From Roseovarius sp. TE539 (lineage in GTDB: Bacteria; Pseudomonadota; Alphaproteobacteria; Rhodobacterales; Rhodobacteraceae), in NCBI RefSeq assembly GCF_003298505.1, contig NZ_QNGB01000034.1, positions 1-34,059 of the forward strand: a stretch of DNA of 34,059 nt. Reading direction: 5' to 3'. The translations under genes were made by a program, and so were the position numbers. Positions 25,352-33,930 of the stretch are shown in pieces; positions within the stretch are counted from its first letter, which is position 1, and each line of letters opens with the position of its first letter. The notes under the pieces were generated by a model. It made no database searches. It saw only the letters and a program-made list of their open reading frames with translations, and had not been told where the DNA came from.

Positions 25352-28300
25352 GCACACGTCTGGCCACGGGCGGCCGCCTTCTGGACCGCGGCCGCAGCAC
25401 CGAGTTCACCTTCAACGGAAAGCGCCTGCGCGGCCATCCGGGCGATACGCTTGCCTCGGCGCTGCTGGCCAACGATCAGATGATGGTGGGCCGCTCGTTC
25501 AAGTATCACCGACCGCGCGGCATCGTCGCCTCCGGCGCAGAGGAACCCAACGCGCTGGTCAACATGGGCGAGGGCGCGCGCTTCGAACCGAACCAGCGCA
25601 CCACCACGACCGAACTCTTCGACGGGTTGACCTGTGCCTCGCAGAACCACTGGCCGAGCCTGGAATTCGATGTCGGCGCGATCAACGCCGCCTTCGCGCG
25701 GTTCCTGCCGGCGGGTTTCTACTACAAGATGTTCATCCATCCGCGCCCGTTCTGGAAGCATGTCTACGAGCCTTTCATCCGCCAGTCGGCGGGTCTGGGC
25801 AAGGCGCCCAGGGATCGCGACGAGGATACCTACGAGCATTTCCATGCCTTCGTCGATGTGCTGGTGATCGGCGGCGGGGTGGCCGGCCTTCAGGCCGCAC
25901 GCGCGGCGGGCCAGGCGGGCGCCCGGGTCCTGCTGATCGAGCAGACGGCCCATTGGGGCGGCCGCGCGCCGGTTGATGGCGGCACAGTGGGCGGCGCCCC
26001 TGTGGACAAGTTTGTGGAAGAAACTGTCGCCGAGTTGGAGGCGATGGACAACGTGACCCTGCGCCGCCGCCTGATGGGCGCGGGCGTCTACGATCACGGC
26101 TACGTGCTGGGCTACGAACGCGTGACGGATCACGCGCCCGATGCGCCGGGGCCGCGCCACCGGCTGTGGCGCATCCGCGCCGGCCAGGTGGTCACCGCCA
26201 CCGGGGCGATCGAACGCCCGCTCAGTTTCTCCGGAAACGACGTGCCGGGGGTCATGCTGGCCTCCGCGGTGCGGGATTATGCCGTGGATTACGGTATCTC
26301 GGTCGGCGACCGGACCGTGATCGTGACCAACAACGACGATGCCTACCGGACCGCGATCATCCTCAGGAACCTTGGACTCGAGGTACCGGCGATCCTTGAT
26401 GCCCGGGCCGGCGGCGGCGGGGCGCTGGCCGACGAGGCGCGCGGCCTGGGCATCCGGATCGAAACCGGCAAGGGCATCGCGAAGGTCAAGGGCGGCAAGC
26501 GGGTCGAGGGCGTGGCGATCTGCGCACAGGCCGGCGAGGGCGCCGTTCTGGAGGAAATCGCCTGCGACGCGGTGGCCATGTCCGGCGGCTGGTCGCCGGT
26601 TGTGCATCTGTGGTCCCATTGCGGCGGCAAGTTGAACTGGGACGAGGCGCAGGCCCATTTCCGCCCCGATACGGACAGGGCGCCGACGGGGGCCGACGGC
26701 ACGGGCTTTGTGATCCCGGCCGGGGCGGCCAATGGCGAACTGGACCTCGCGGCCGGCCTCAAGGATGCCGACAGCGCCGGCAAGGCCGCCGCGAAAGCGA
26801 CCGGCCACAAGCCCGGGCGCAAGGCCGCGCCCAAGGCCGAGGAGCAGGCCGGAAACCCGATCGAGCCGATCTGGATGATGCCGCAGGGCGCCGGGATCAA
26901 GCTGCGGATGAAATCATGGCTCGATTTCCAGAACGATGTGAAGGTATCGGATGTTCAGCTTGCGGCGCGCGAAGGGTTCGAATCCGTCGAACACGCCAAG
27001 CGCTACACCACGCTCGGAATGGCGACGGATCAGGGCAAGCTCAGCAATATCAACGGCTTGGCAATCCTGTCGGATGCGCTGAACCAGCCGATCCCGCAGA
27101 CGGGCACCACCACGTTCCGCCCTCCCTATACGCCCATTTCCCTGGCGTCGATCGCCGGCGAGGCGCGCGATCGCACGTTTCAGCCCATACGGCGCACACC
27201 GATGCATGACCGCCACGAGGCGCGCGGCGCCTACTGGGAGCCGGTGGGTGCCTGGCGCCGTCCCTATTGCTTTCCCCGGGACGGCGAAAGCATCGATGAC
27301 GCGGTTCAGCGCGAGGTTGCGGCCACACGCGAACGGCTGGGGCTTCTCGATGCCTCGACACTGGGCAAGATCATTGTCAAGGGGCCGGATGCGGGCCGTT
27401 TCCTGGACATGCTTTACACCAACATGATGTCGACGCTCAAACCGGGCCGCTGCCGCTATGGCCTGATGTGCAACGAGAACGGTTTTCTCATGGATGACGG
27501 CGTGGTCGCCCGTCTCGATGAGGACACGTTCCTGTGCCACACGACCACTGGGGGCGCCGAGAATGTCCATGGCCACATGGAAGAGTGGTTGCAGACCGAA
27601 TGGTGGGACTGGAAAGTCTACACCGCCAACATCACCGAACAGTATGCACAGGTCGGCGTGGTCGGCCCCAATGCCCGCAAGACGCTTCAGAAACTGACCG
27701 ATGACGACATCAGCGCCGAGGCGTTGACATTCATGGGCTGGGCCGATGTGACGCTGAATGGCATCAATGCACGGCTTTTCCGTATTTCTTTTTCGGGAGA
27801 GCTGAGCTATGAGGTCGCCGTGCCTGCCAGCCAGGGGTGCGCCCTTTGGGACATGTTGCTGGAGGCAGGGAACGAGTACGGCGTGACCCCATATGGAACC
27901 GAGGCCCTCCATATCATGCGGGCCGAAAAGGGATTCATCATGATCGGGGACGAAACCGACGGTACGGTCATCCCGCAGGATCTAATGATGCACTGGGCCA
28001 TTTCAAAGAAAAAGGAAGACTATATCGGCAAGCGGGCGCAGCAACGCTCGCACATGACCGATCCGGCCCGCTGGAAGCTTGTGGGGCTGGAGACCGTGGA
28101 CGGGGCGGTGCTGCCGGATGGCGCCTACGCCACCGCCGAGGGCCACAACGCCAATGGTCAGCGCAACGTGCAGGGACGGGTGACCTCGACCTACCATTCG
28201 CCCACCCTGGGACGCGGTATCGCCATGGGCCTGGTCCTCAACGGTCCGGACAGAATGGGCGAGGTGCTGGATTTTCCGAAGGTCGACGGAACCGTGATGC

Positions 28301-28359
28301 AAGCGAGGATCGTTGATCAGGTCTTCTACGACAAGGACGGGGAGAAGCAGAATGTCTGA
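25348..28359 (+). CDS. soxA: Sarcosine oxidase subunit alpha
   Basis: The alpha subunit binds NAD and, through its C-terminal domain, tetrahydrofolate, which accepts the methyl-derived carbon as 5,10-methylene-THF. The 1003-residue protein has an N-terminal ferredoxin-fold-like domain (FNGKRLRGHPGDTLASALLA, GRSFKYHRPRGI). A dinucleotide fold with GGGVAG is at 175-180, and an Ala/Lys-rich linker lies at about 475-515. A GcvT/aminomethyltransferase-type half runs from about 600 to the end, finishing with VTSTYHSPTLGRGIAMGLV. The start at 25348 overlaps the soxD stop as ATGA, and the frame is open upstream inside soxD. It overlaps soxG by 8 nt. Confidence 0.96.
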   Translation: MSTRLATGGRLLDRGRSTEFTFNGKRLRGHPGDTLASALLANDQMMVGRSFKYHRPRGIVASGAEEPNALVNMGEGARFEPNQRTTTTELFDGLTCASQNHWPSLEFDVGAINAAFARFLPAGFYYKMFIHPRPFWKHVYEPFIRQSAGLGKAPRDRDEDTYEHFHAFVDVLVIGGGVAGLQAARAAGQAGARVLLIEQTAHWGGRAPVDGGTVGGAPVDKFVEETVAELEAMDNVTLRRRLMGAGVYDHGYVLGYERVTDHAPDAPGPRHRLWRIRAGQVVTATGAIERPLSFSGNDVPGVMLASAVRDYAVDYGISVGDRTVIVTNNDDAYRTAIILRNLGLEVPAILDARAGGGGALADEARGLGIRIETGKGIAKVKGGKRVEGVAICAQAGEGAVLEEIACDAVAMSGGWSPVVHLWSHCGGKLNWDEAQAHFRPDTDRAPTGADGTGFVIPAGAANGELDLAAGLKDADSAGKAAAKATGHKPGRKAAPKAEEQAGNPIEPIWMMPQGAGIKLRMKSWLDFQNDVKVSDVQLAAREGFESVEHAKRYTTLGMATDQGKLSNINGLAILSDALNQPIPQTGTTTFRPPYTPISLASIAGEARDRTFQPIRRTPMHDRHEARGAYWEPVGAWRRPYCFPRDGESIDDAVQREVAATRERLGLLDASTLGKIIVKGPDAGRFLDMLYTNMMSTLKPGRCRYGLMCNENGFLMDDGVVARLDEDTFLCHTTTGGAENVHGHMEEWLQTEWWDWKVYTANITEQYAQVGVVGPNARKTLQKLTDDDISAEALTFMGWADVTLNGINARLFRISFSGELSYEVAVPASQGCALWDMLLEAGNEYGVTPYGTEALHIMRAEKGFIMIGDETDGTVIPQDLMMHWAISKKKEDYIGKRAQQRSHMTDPARWKLVGLETVDGAVLPDGAYATAEGHNANGQRNVQGRVTSTYHSPTLGRGIAMGLVLNGPDRMGEVLDFPKVDGTVMQARIVDQVFYDKDGEKQNV

Positions 28360-28927
28360 CGCCGTGAGCGCGCTTGAAGGCGCCCGTGAAGACGGGTTCG
28401 CGACGGTCGAGGAACTGGGCCTCAAGGGCATGATAACCCTGCGCGGCGGGCTGGACACGCCGGAGGTTGGCGCGGCGGTGGAGGCCGCCGTGAATCTGGC
28501 TGTGCCCGGGCGCGGCGAGGTTCTGATCGCCGACGGGGGGGATCACGCGGTCGCCTGGATGTCACCGGACGAATTGCTGCTTGTTATGTCCTACGAAGAG
28601 GCCGAGGCCAGCCTTGCCGGAATGCGGGATGCCCTGCAGGACCAGCATGCGCTTGTCGTGAATGTCTCGGATGCGCGCGCGGTCTTTCAGGTCAGCGGCG
28701 CGGGCTGCCGCGAGGTCATCGCCAAACTGTGCCCCGTCGACATGTCGCCCGGCGCTTTCGGACCGGGACAGTTTCGTCGTACGCGCATGGCGCAGGTTCC
28801 CGCGGCCTTCTGGATGCCGGACGATCAAACCGTGCAGGTCGTCTGTTTCCGCTCGGTCGCGGTTTATGTGTTCGATCTCCTGCGTGGCGCATCCGCCACC
28901 GGTGGAGAGGTGGGCTACTTCGGCTGA
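28352..28927 (+). CDS. soxG: Sarcosine oxidase subunit gamma
   Basis: SoxG is the fourth subunit of the heterotetrameric enzyme and resembles part of the GcvT fold. The 191-residue protein includes ITLRGGLDTPEVGAAVEAAV, WMSPDELLLVM, NVSDARAVFQVSG and the C-terminal CFRSVAVYVFDLL, which match the family order. ATG 28352 overlaps the end of soxA by 8 nt with GGAG upstream. The usual downstream folate genes (folD, purU) do not follow; the next gene is sodB. Confidence 0.94.
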   Translation: MSDAVSALEGAREDGFATVEELGLKGMITLRGGLDTPEVGAAVEAAVNLAVPGRGEVLIADGGDHAVAWMSPDELLLVMSYEEAEASLAGMRDALQDQHALVVNVSDARAVFQVSGAGCREVIAKLCPVDMSPGAFGPGQFRRTRMAQVPAAFWMPDDQTVQVVCFRSVAVYVFDLLRGASATGGEVGYFG

Positions 28928-28987
28928 TGCAGGCCCGCATGACGGGTGATCGGGTGATTCGAACCGCCTGTCGGGCCGGTTACGGGG

Positions 28988-29017
28988 TTGACGTTTCAGG
29001 CATTGCGCCACCATGTA
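28988..29017 (+). promoter_or_regulatory. Possible sodB promoter
   Basis: TTGACG at 28988-28993 is a near-consensus -35 element. After 18 bp, CATGTA (29012-29017) could be a weak -10. This would give a separate transcript for sodB about 35-40 bp before its start codon. The -10 match is poor, so the call is tentative. Confidence 0.35.
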
Positions 29018-29056
29018 AGCGGTACAGACACGCATACACGAACAGGGGGCTGACCC

Positions 29057-29656
29057 ATGAGCTTTGAACTTCCCGATCTTCCATACTCCCATGATGCGCT
29101 GGCCGGGCACGGCATGTCGCGCGAGACGCTCGAATACCATCACGATATTCACCACAAGGCCTACGTCGACAACGGCAACAAGGCCATTGCCGGCACCGAG
29201 TGGGAAGGCAAGCCCGTAGAAGAAATCATCAAGGGCACCTACGATGCCAATGCCGTGGCGCAGAACGGCATATTCAACAACGCCTCGCAGTATTGGAATC
29301 ACAACCAGTTCTGGGAGATGATGGCGCCGGGCGGCACCGGCATGCCCGGTGAGCTGGAAAAGGCCCTGAACGAGGCGTTCGGCTCGGTCGACGAGTTCAA
29401 GTCGCAATTTTCCGCCGCAGGCGCGGGTCAGTTCGGATCGGGCTGGGCGTGGCTGGTCAAGGACACAGACGGATCACTGAAAGTGACCAAGACGGAAAAC
29501 GGCGTGAACCCGCTGTGCTTCGGGCAGACCGCGCTTCTGGGCTGCGACGTGTGGGAGCATTCCTACTACATCGACTTCCGCAACAAGCGTCCGGCCTACC
29601 TTCAGAATTTCCTCGACAATCTGGTCAACTGGGAAAACGTCGCCTCGCGCATGTGA
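29057..29656 (+). CDS. sodB: Superoxide dismutase, iron type (Fe/Mn family)
   Basis: The enzyme converts superoxide to O2 and H2O2 in the cytoplasm. The 199-residue protein has the four metal ligands: His28 (LEYHHDIHH), His82 (WNHNQFW), Asp164 and His168 (DVWEHSYYIDF). Gln78 in NNASQYWNH is at the position of the active-site glutamine of iron enzymes, which favours Fe or cambialistic use over Mn-only. No signal peptide is present. An AGGGGG sequence precedes the ATG. The gene has its own terminator downstream. Confidence 0.96.
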   Translation: MSFELPDLPYSHDALAGHGMSRETLEYHHDIHHKAYVDNGNKAIAGTEWEGKPVEEIIKGTYDANAVAQNGIFNNASQYWNHNQFWEMMAPGGTGMPGELEKALNEAFGSVDEFKSQFSAAGAGQFGSGWAWLVKDTDGSLKVTKTENGVNPLCFGQTALLGCDVWEHSYYIDFRNKRPAYLQNFLDNLVNWENVASRM

Positions 29657-29675
29657 TCGCGTCCTCGCCGAACGG

Positions 29676-29706
29676 GCCCCCCGGTCGGCACCGGGGGGCT
29701 TTCTTT
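29676..29706 (+). terminator. Rho-independent terminator after sodB
   Basis: GCCCCCCGGT (29676-29685) and ACCGGGGGGC (29690-29699) form a perfect 10-bp stem with loop CGGC, followed by TTTCTTT (29700-29706). It lies about 20 bp after the sodB stop. Confidence 0.9.
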
Positions 29707-29787
29707 CGTCACACGCGGCCTGTCATGGATCAAGGCCGGCGCACCGCGGGCATGATAGGGTCCGGGTGATTGCAAAGGAGGTAAAAG

Positions 29788-30246
29788 ATGGCGGTTCTGA
29801 CCAATGGTACGTGGGTTCTGATCGCGGATGGCGAAAAGGCCCTGTTTCTCACCAACCGGCTGGACGCGCAGAGCCCCGACCTCGAGGTTGTGGGCAAGCA
29901 AACGCAGGAAAATCCGTCCGACATCGCCCAATCGGCCAACCGCCCCGGCCGCATGCCCGACAGCGGCCCCGGGCAGCGCTCTGCCATGGACGACACCGAC
30001 TGGCACGAACTGGCCAAGGATCGCTTCGCGGCCGATCTTTCGGACATGCTTTACAAGCGCGCCCATGCAGGCGCCTTCTCGCGTATCGTTCTGGTGGCGC
30101 CGCCCGGTGTCCTGGGCGAGCTGCGCCAGCATCTTCACAAGGAGGTTCAGGAACGCGTCGTCGGGGAAATCGCGAAGGATCTCACAAATCATCCGCTCGA
30201 CAAGGTGGAGAAGATGCTGAAGTCCGAACTCGATCCCATGCTCTGA
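29788..30246 (+). CDS. Host attachment family protein
   Basis: This 152-residue protein matches the family named for attachment to host cells (AtsE-like). It has the N-terminus TWVLIADGEKALFLTN, a polar linker, HELAKDRFAADLSDMLYKRA, then IVLVAPPGVLGELRQHLH and the tail KDLTNHPLDKVEKML. The fold resembles the peptide-release-factor-like (baeRF) group, so a ribosome-related role is as likely as attachment. A very strong ribosome binding site (AAAGGAGGTAAAAG) precedes ATG 29788. No signal peptide is present, which argues for a cytoplasmic location. It stands as a single gene between two terminators. Confidence 0.88.
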   Translation: MAVLTNGTWVLIADGEKALFLTNRLDAQSPDLEVVGKQTQENPSDIAQSANRPGRMPDSGPGQRSAMDDTDWHELAKDRFAADLSDMLYKRAHAGAFSRIVLVAPPGVLGELRQHLHKEVQERVVGEIAKDLTNHPLDKVEKMLKSELDPML

Positions 30247-30283
30247 TGTGAAAGCGCGCCCCGCCTCCCGCCGGCGCCATTGT

Positions 30284-30314
30284 CCCGCCCGGTTTCCGGC
30301 GGGCGTGCGATTTT
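30284..30314 (+). terminator. Probable intrinsic terminator after the host-attachment gene
   Basis: CCCGCCCGG (30284-30292), loop TTT and CCGGCGGG (30296-30303) form a GC-rich hairpin with one bulged C. A short ATTTT follows at 30310-30314 after a 6-nt gap. The distance to the T-run makes it less than ideal. Confidence 0.45.
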
Positions 30315-30380
30315 CGCCTTGCCACCCGCCGCGTGCCGGGGCAGCAAGCGAACAGATCGGGCTGGTGCGGGGCGGAAGAA

Positions 30381-31280
30381 ATGACCGAGGCGGTAAAAGG
30401 CGTCATGGCGATGGTGGCCGCCTGCACGATCTGGGGCCTGTCGCCGCTTTACTACAAACTTCTGAGTCACATTCCGCCGATCGAGATCCTCGCGCATCGC
30501 ACGCTCTGGTCGTTCCTGTTCTTCGCCGGGGTGCTGCTCTGGCAAGGGCGGATCGCGTTGCTGCGCGTGGGTCTGGCCTCGGGTCGATCCGTTCTGGCGA
30601 TCGCTCTGGCGGCGCTGGCCATATCGCTCAACTGGTTCGTTTTCATCACCGCAATCCAGATCGACCGCGCCGTCGAGGCATCGCTGGGATATTACATGTT
30701 TCCCCTGGTTGCCGTCCTGTTGGGGGCGTCCGTCTTTCGTGAGCGGCTGGATACGGCGCAATGGGCGGCGGTTGGTCTGGCACTTCTCGCGGTTGTGGCC
30801 CTGACCGCGGGATTGGGCGTGGCGCCGTGGATTTCGCTGGTGCTGGCCGTGTCGTTCGGTCTTTACGGGCTTGCCAAGAAACGGCTTTCCCTGGGGCCTG
30901 TCGTTTCCGTCACCGCCGAGGTGCTGCTTCTTTCGCCCCTGGCCGTGGTGATCCTGGCGCATTTCCATTCCGGTCCCGGCGGCGGCGCTTTCGCGGCCTC
31001 CTGGTCCGACAGTCTGCTTCTCGCGTTCTCGGGTGTTTTGACGGCCACGCCGCTTATCCTGTTCAGCTATGCGACACGCCGGGTGCGCCTGGCCACGGTC
31101 GGGCTGGTGCAATACTTGAACCCGACACTGCAATTCTTCGTTGCCACTTTGATTTTCCGCGAGCCGTTCGGGATCTGGCACGCCCTTGCCTTCGGGATGA
31201 TCTGGACGGCGCTGGCCATCTACAGCTTTTCGGCGTGGCGTCAGGACAGGGCGCTGCGCAGGGCCGTGTCAAGTTCCTGA
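30381..31280 (+). CDS. rarD: EamA family transporter RarD
   Basis: This 299-residue inner-membrane protein of the RarD branch of the drug/metabolite transporter superfamily has ten predicted helices. Family marks are GLSPLYYKLLSHIPPIEILAHRTLWS in the first helix region (seen at residues 19-44), SLNWFVFITAI, ASLGYYMFPL and VGLVQYLNPTLQF. The substrate is unknown; chloramphenicol sensitivity gave the name. ATG 30381 with GGAAG just upstream is preferred to the upstream frame start at 30333. The 3' end overlaps the convergent LOG-family gene by 40 bp. Confidence 0.92.
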   Translation: MTEAVKGVMAMVAACTIWGLSPLYYKLLSHIPPIEILAHRTLWSFLFFAGVLLWQGRIALLRVGLASGRSVLAIALAALAISLNWFVFITAIQIDRAVEASLGYYMFPLVAVLLGASVFRERLDTAQWAAVGLALLAVVALTAGLGVAPWISLVLAVSFGLYGLAKKRLSLGPVVSVTAEVLLLSPLAVVILAHFHSGPGGGAFAASWSDSLLLAFSGVLTATPLILFSYATRRVRLATVGLVQYLNPTLQFFVATLIFREPFGIWHALAFGMIWTALAIYSFSAWRQDRALRRAVSSS

Positions 31281-31792
31281 ACCGTGTCCACGATGGTGAC
31301 GAAACCATGCAGCGTGGCATCGGCGAACCCCTCTGATATCACATGGTCCAGAAGCCCGATCAGCGGGGTCCAGTAGCCGTCCGTGTTGAGAAGGAAGACC
31401 GGCTTTTCATGAAGGCCCAGTTGTCGCCATGTGAGCACTTCGAAGAATTCGTCCAGCGACCCGGCACCGCCCGGCAGCACCACGATGGCGTCCGAGTTCA
31501 TGTACATGACTTTCTTGCGCTCATGCATGTTTTCGGTCACCACGTGACGGCCAGCGTCGTTGTTTCCGGCCTCGATGCTTAGCAGGTGGGCCGGAATCAC
31601 GCCGAATGTGTCGCCGCCGGCGTTCTGGGCGGCCCGTGCCACCGCGCCCATCAGGCCGACGTCCCCTGCGCCGTAGACAAGACGCCAGCCGCCTGCTGCA
31701 AGTGTGCGCCCGAGTTCGGCAGCAGCCGCCTCGTATGCCGCGCGGACACCGCGACGTGAGCCGCAAAAGACACAGACAGACTTGACCCGCAT
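31241..31792 (-). CDS. LOG family protein (nucleoside 5'-monophosphate phosphoribohydrolase)
   Basis: LOG proteins release the base from (cytokinin) nucleoside 5'-monophosphates, and bacterial homologs act on AMP and related nucleotides. The 183-residue protein has VCVFCGSRRG at its start, YGAGDVGLMGAVARAA and the signature LPGGAGSLDEFFE, where the usual Thr of PGGxGTxxE is Ser. RKKVMYMNSDA is also typical. ATG 31792 begins the conserved fold; the open frame runs up to 31900 but the extra residues are unlike the family. The gene converges on rarD with a 40-bp overlap, so both 3' ends are antisense to each other. Confidence 0.9.
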   Translation of the reverse strand: MRVKSVCVFCGSRRGVRAAYEAAAAELGRTLAAGGWRLVYGAGDVGLMGAVARAAQNAGGDTFGVIPAHLLSIEAGNNDAGRHVVTENMHERKKVMYMNSDAIVVLPGGAGSLDEFFEVLTWRQLGLHEKPVFLLNTDGYWTPLIGLLDHVISEGFADATLHGFVTIVDTVQELDTALRSALS

Positions 31793-31892
31793 GAAATCAC
31801 TCGCATATCTCGAAGGGTTGTTTTGACCCCTGATAGCCTTGTTGATATTGTCCGGCAACCGTGCTGCGGGGCTTACCGGCGGAAGGAAAAAC

Positions 31893-33638
31893 ATGAGCAA
31901 GCTGGCTGGATTGGCGGGCGGACAGGCCGTGGGGGTGGCAGGTGTGGCCGCCGCCGCGGTGGTGGGGGGTGGTCTTTACGTGTCCGGCATCCTCGCGCCT
32001 GAAACACCGTCGGAAGAGCCCGCCGCAGTCGAGCAGCCTGCCGTTGATGGCATTGCCGAACCGCAATCCGACCGTCCGCAGGCGGCCGATGACGCCGCGA
32101 AAGCCCCCCAGGATCCTGTCCCGGAGGATCCCGCCGCCGACACGGCGACGCTTGAACCGCCATCGGGGTCCGACGACACGGAGACCGGGGCAATCGCGCC
32201 GCCCCCGCCCTCGATCGACGTTTTTCGCCTGGAAACGGATGGCACGATGCTTGTTGCCGGCGCGGCGGAGCCGGGGTGGGAAACGGCGGTGCTTCTCGAT
32301 GGCAAGGAACTCGGCCGCGTTATGCCCGACACGGGCGGCAAGTTCGTGGACTTCTTCGAGGTCGCGGAAAGCCGCGAGGCGCGCGTGCTGTCACTGCGCA
32401 TGCATGCCCCCGACGGCGCCACCGAGATACCGTCCCGGACAGAGGTGATCCTTGCGCCGATGCCTGCCGGGGTCGCCGAAGCACCAACGCCCGAGTCCGA
32501 TGTGGCCGAGCCCGAGGAGACGGACAAGGCCGATATGGTTCCGGTTGCCGAGGCGCCCCGGCCCAAGGACGATCCCGGACAAGACGTGCCCGAGAAGCAG
32601 GATGCCGGGGCGGTGGAGCAGACATCCGACATGCCGGTTTCGGATACGCCTCCCCCCGAAGGTCCGGCCGTCGCGGCAAAGGACGATGAGACGCCGGAAA
32701 TGGCGGCCGAAACCGCCGTCGACACGGAGTCCGGAACGGACGGCGGGGTGCCGCCTGAACCACGCATGTCCGATGCCCCCGCCGACACGGCCGATGCGCC
32801 CGCCGACACGGCCGAGGAGCCCGCACCCGTCGAGGCACCGTCCCCCGAGACGGCCACGACAACCGACCTTGCAGAGACTGCCGAGGTTCCGGGGCCGGGC
32901 AAGGACATGCCCGGGGCCGCCACCGAACCACCCGCCGCGCCGAAGGAAACGACCGAGGGCCCGGCACCGCCCGATGACTCCCCCGACACCCTCGATGATG
33001 CTCCCGAACTGGCCGCGGCCCCCGGGGGTGACGGCACCGATCCGCAAACCCCGTCGGAAACCGTGCCCCCGGAGCCCCCGGAACCGGCCACCGCCGTTCT
33101 CATGTCCGACCAGTCCGGCGTGCGCGTCATACAGCCCCCCGCACCGCGGGATGCCGCCCCCGAGGTCATGGCGACGGTGGCGCTTGATGCGATCACCTAT
33201 TCCGAGACCGGCGAGGTACAGCTTCAGGGCCGTGCCCGCGGGACCGGGTTCGTGCGTGTCTATCTTGACAACACGCCCGTCACCACGTCGCGGATTTCCG
33301 AAGATGGCAGCTGGCGGACAGGGCTGCCGGAGGTCGATACAGGTGTCTATACCCTCCGCGTCGACGAGATTGGCGAAGACGGCAAGGTGACGTCGCGGGT
33401 CGAGACGCCCTTCAAGCGCGAGGAACCCGAAGCTGTCGCCAGGAGCCGGGAAGACGAGAGCGGCGACACCGCCAGGGTGCGTGCGGTCACCGTGCAGCGC
33501 GGCCACACCCTGTGGGCGATCTCGCGCAGCAATTATGGCGAGGGCAACCTTTACGTCCGCATCTACGAGGCGAACAAGGACAGGATCCGCGACCCCGACC
33601 TCATATATCCCGGGCAGGTCTTTTCCATCCCGCGCTAG
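31893..33638 (+). CDS. LysM peptidoglycan-binding domain protein with a long acidic linker
   Basis: This 581-residue envelope protein has an N-terminal hydrophobic anchor at about 12-34 (VGVAGVAAAAVVGGGLYVSG), so most of it is probably periplasmic. A small Ig-like or beta-sandwich domain at about 107-175 precedes a very long Pro/Ala/Glu/Asp-rich linker at about 190-410. A second Ig-like domain (about 432-505) follows, with the LysM domain at about 529-581 (VQRGHTLWAISRSNYGEG...IYPGQVFSIPR). LysM binds the glycan backbone of peptidoglycan. ATG 31893 has GGAAGGAAA upstream. Rhodobacteraceae genomes commonly carry this layout, but its role in the cell wall is not established. Confidence 0.9.
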   Translation: MSKLAGLAGGQAVGVAGVAAAAVVGGGLYVSGILAPETPSEEPAAVEQPAVDGIAEPQSDRPQAADDAAKAPQDPVPEDPAADTATLEPPSGSDDTETGAIAPPPPSIDVFRLETDGTMLVAGAAEPGWETAVLLDGKELGRVMPDTGGKFVDFFEVAESREARVLSLRMHAPDGATEIPSRTEVILAPMPAGVAEAPTPESDVAEPEETDKADMVPVAEAPRPKDDPGQDVPEKQDAGAVEQTSDMPVSDTPPPEGPAVAAKDDETPEMAAETAVDTESGTDGGVPPEPRMSDAPADTADAPADTAEEPAPVEAPSPETATTTDLAETAEVPGPGKDMPGAATEPPAAPKETTEGPAPPDDSPDTLDDAPELAAAPGGDGTDPQTPSETVPPEPPEPATAVLMSDQSGVRVIQPPAPRDAAPEVMATVALDAITYSETGEVQLQGRARGTGFVRVYLDNTPVTTSRISEDGSWRTGLPEVDTGVYTLRVDEIGEDGKVTSRVETPFKREEPEAVARSREDESGDTARVRAVTVQRGHTLWAISRSNYGEGNLYVRIYEANKDRIRDPDLIYPGQVFSIPR

Positions 33639-33930
33639 CGCCCTGCACCCGCCGCACGTTTCCCGGCCTGCACCCGGTATGCCGCGGCCGTTCGGCGAAG
33701 ATCTGGGCGGAAGTTTTGCGCAGGGAGCTGCCGGTGCAAACCTGCAAACTGTGGTCGCCCTTCAAGAAAAAACGGCCCATACCCGCCATTCTTGAACAAA
33801 GCAGCATATGACCGGAGCCAACCCAGAGCGGACATCGGACAAGGATGCTATTGTGGGGAAGAACGGATGCTTCAATCAATCTTTTCCAGCACGCTCTTCT
33901 TTCAATTGAGCATGCTCTTTTAATCCACTA
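33639..33930. other. Intergenic stretch, no supported gene; possible insertion remnants
   Basis: No frame here has a ribosome binding site and family similarity. GC drops towards the right, and the sequence around 33770-33930 looks unlike its neighbours. An open frame on the minus strand (33601-33879) crosses the end of the LysM gene and is not convincing. It may be a flank disturbed by the insertion sequence to the right. Confidence 0.4.

Noticed and set aside
25261..26808. 515-codon minus-strand frame opposite soxA
   Set aside because: It is a GC-rich shadow of soxD/soxA; no family similarity or start signal, while the plus strand is clearly soxDA.
31976..33506. Long minus-strand frames opposite the LysM protein
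   Set aside because: They mirror the acidic low-complexity linker as Ser/Gly/Ala- or Gly/Arg-rich peptides and have no start signal.
33601..33879. 92-codon minus-strand frame after the LysM gene
   Set aside because: It overlaps the coding end of the LysM gene and has no ribosome binding site or family match.
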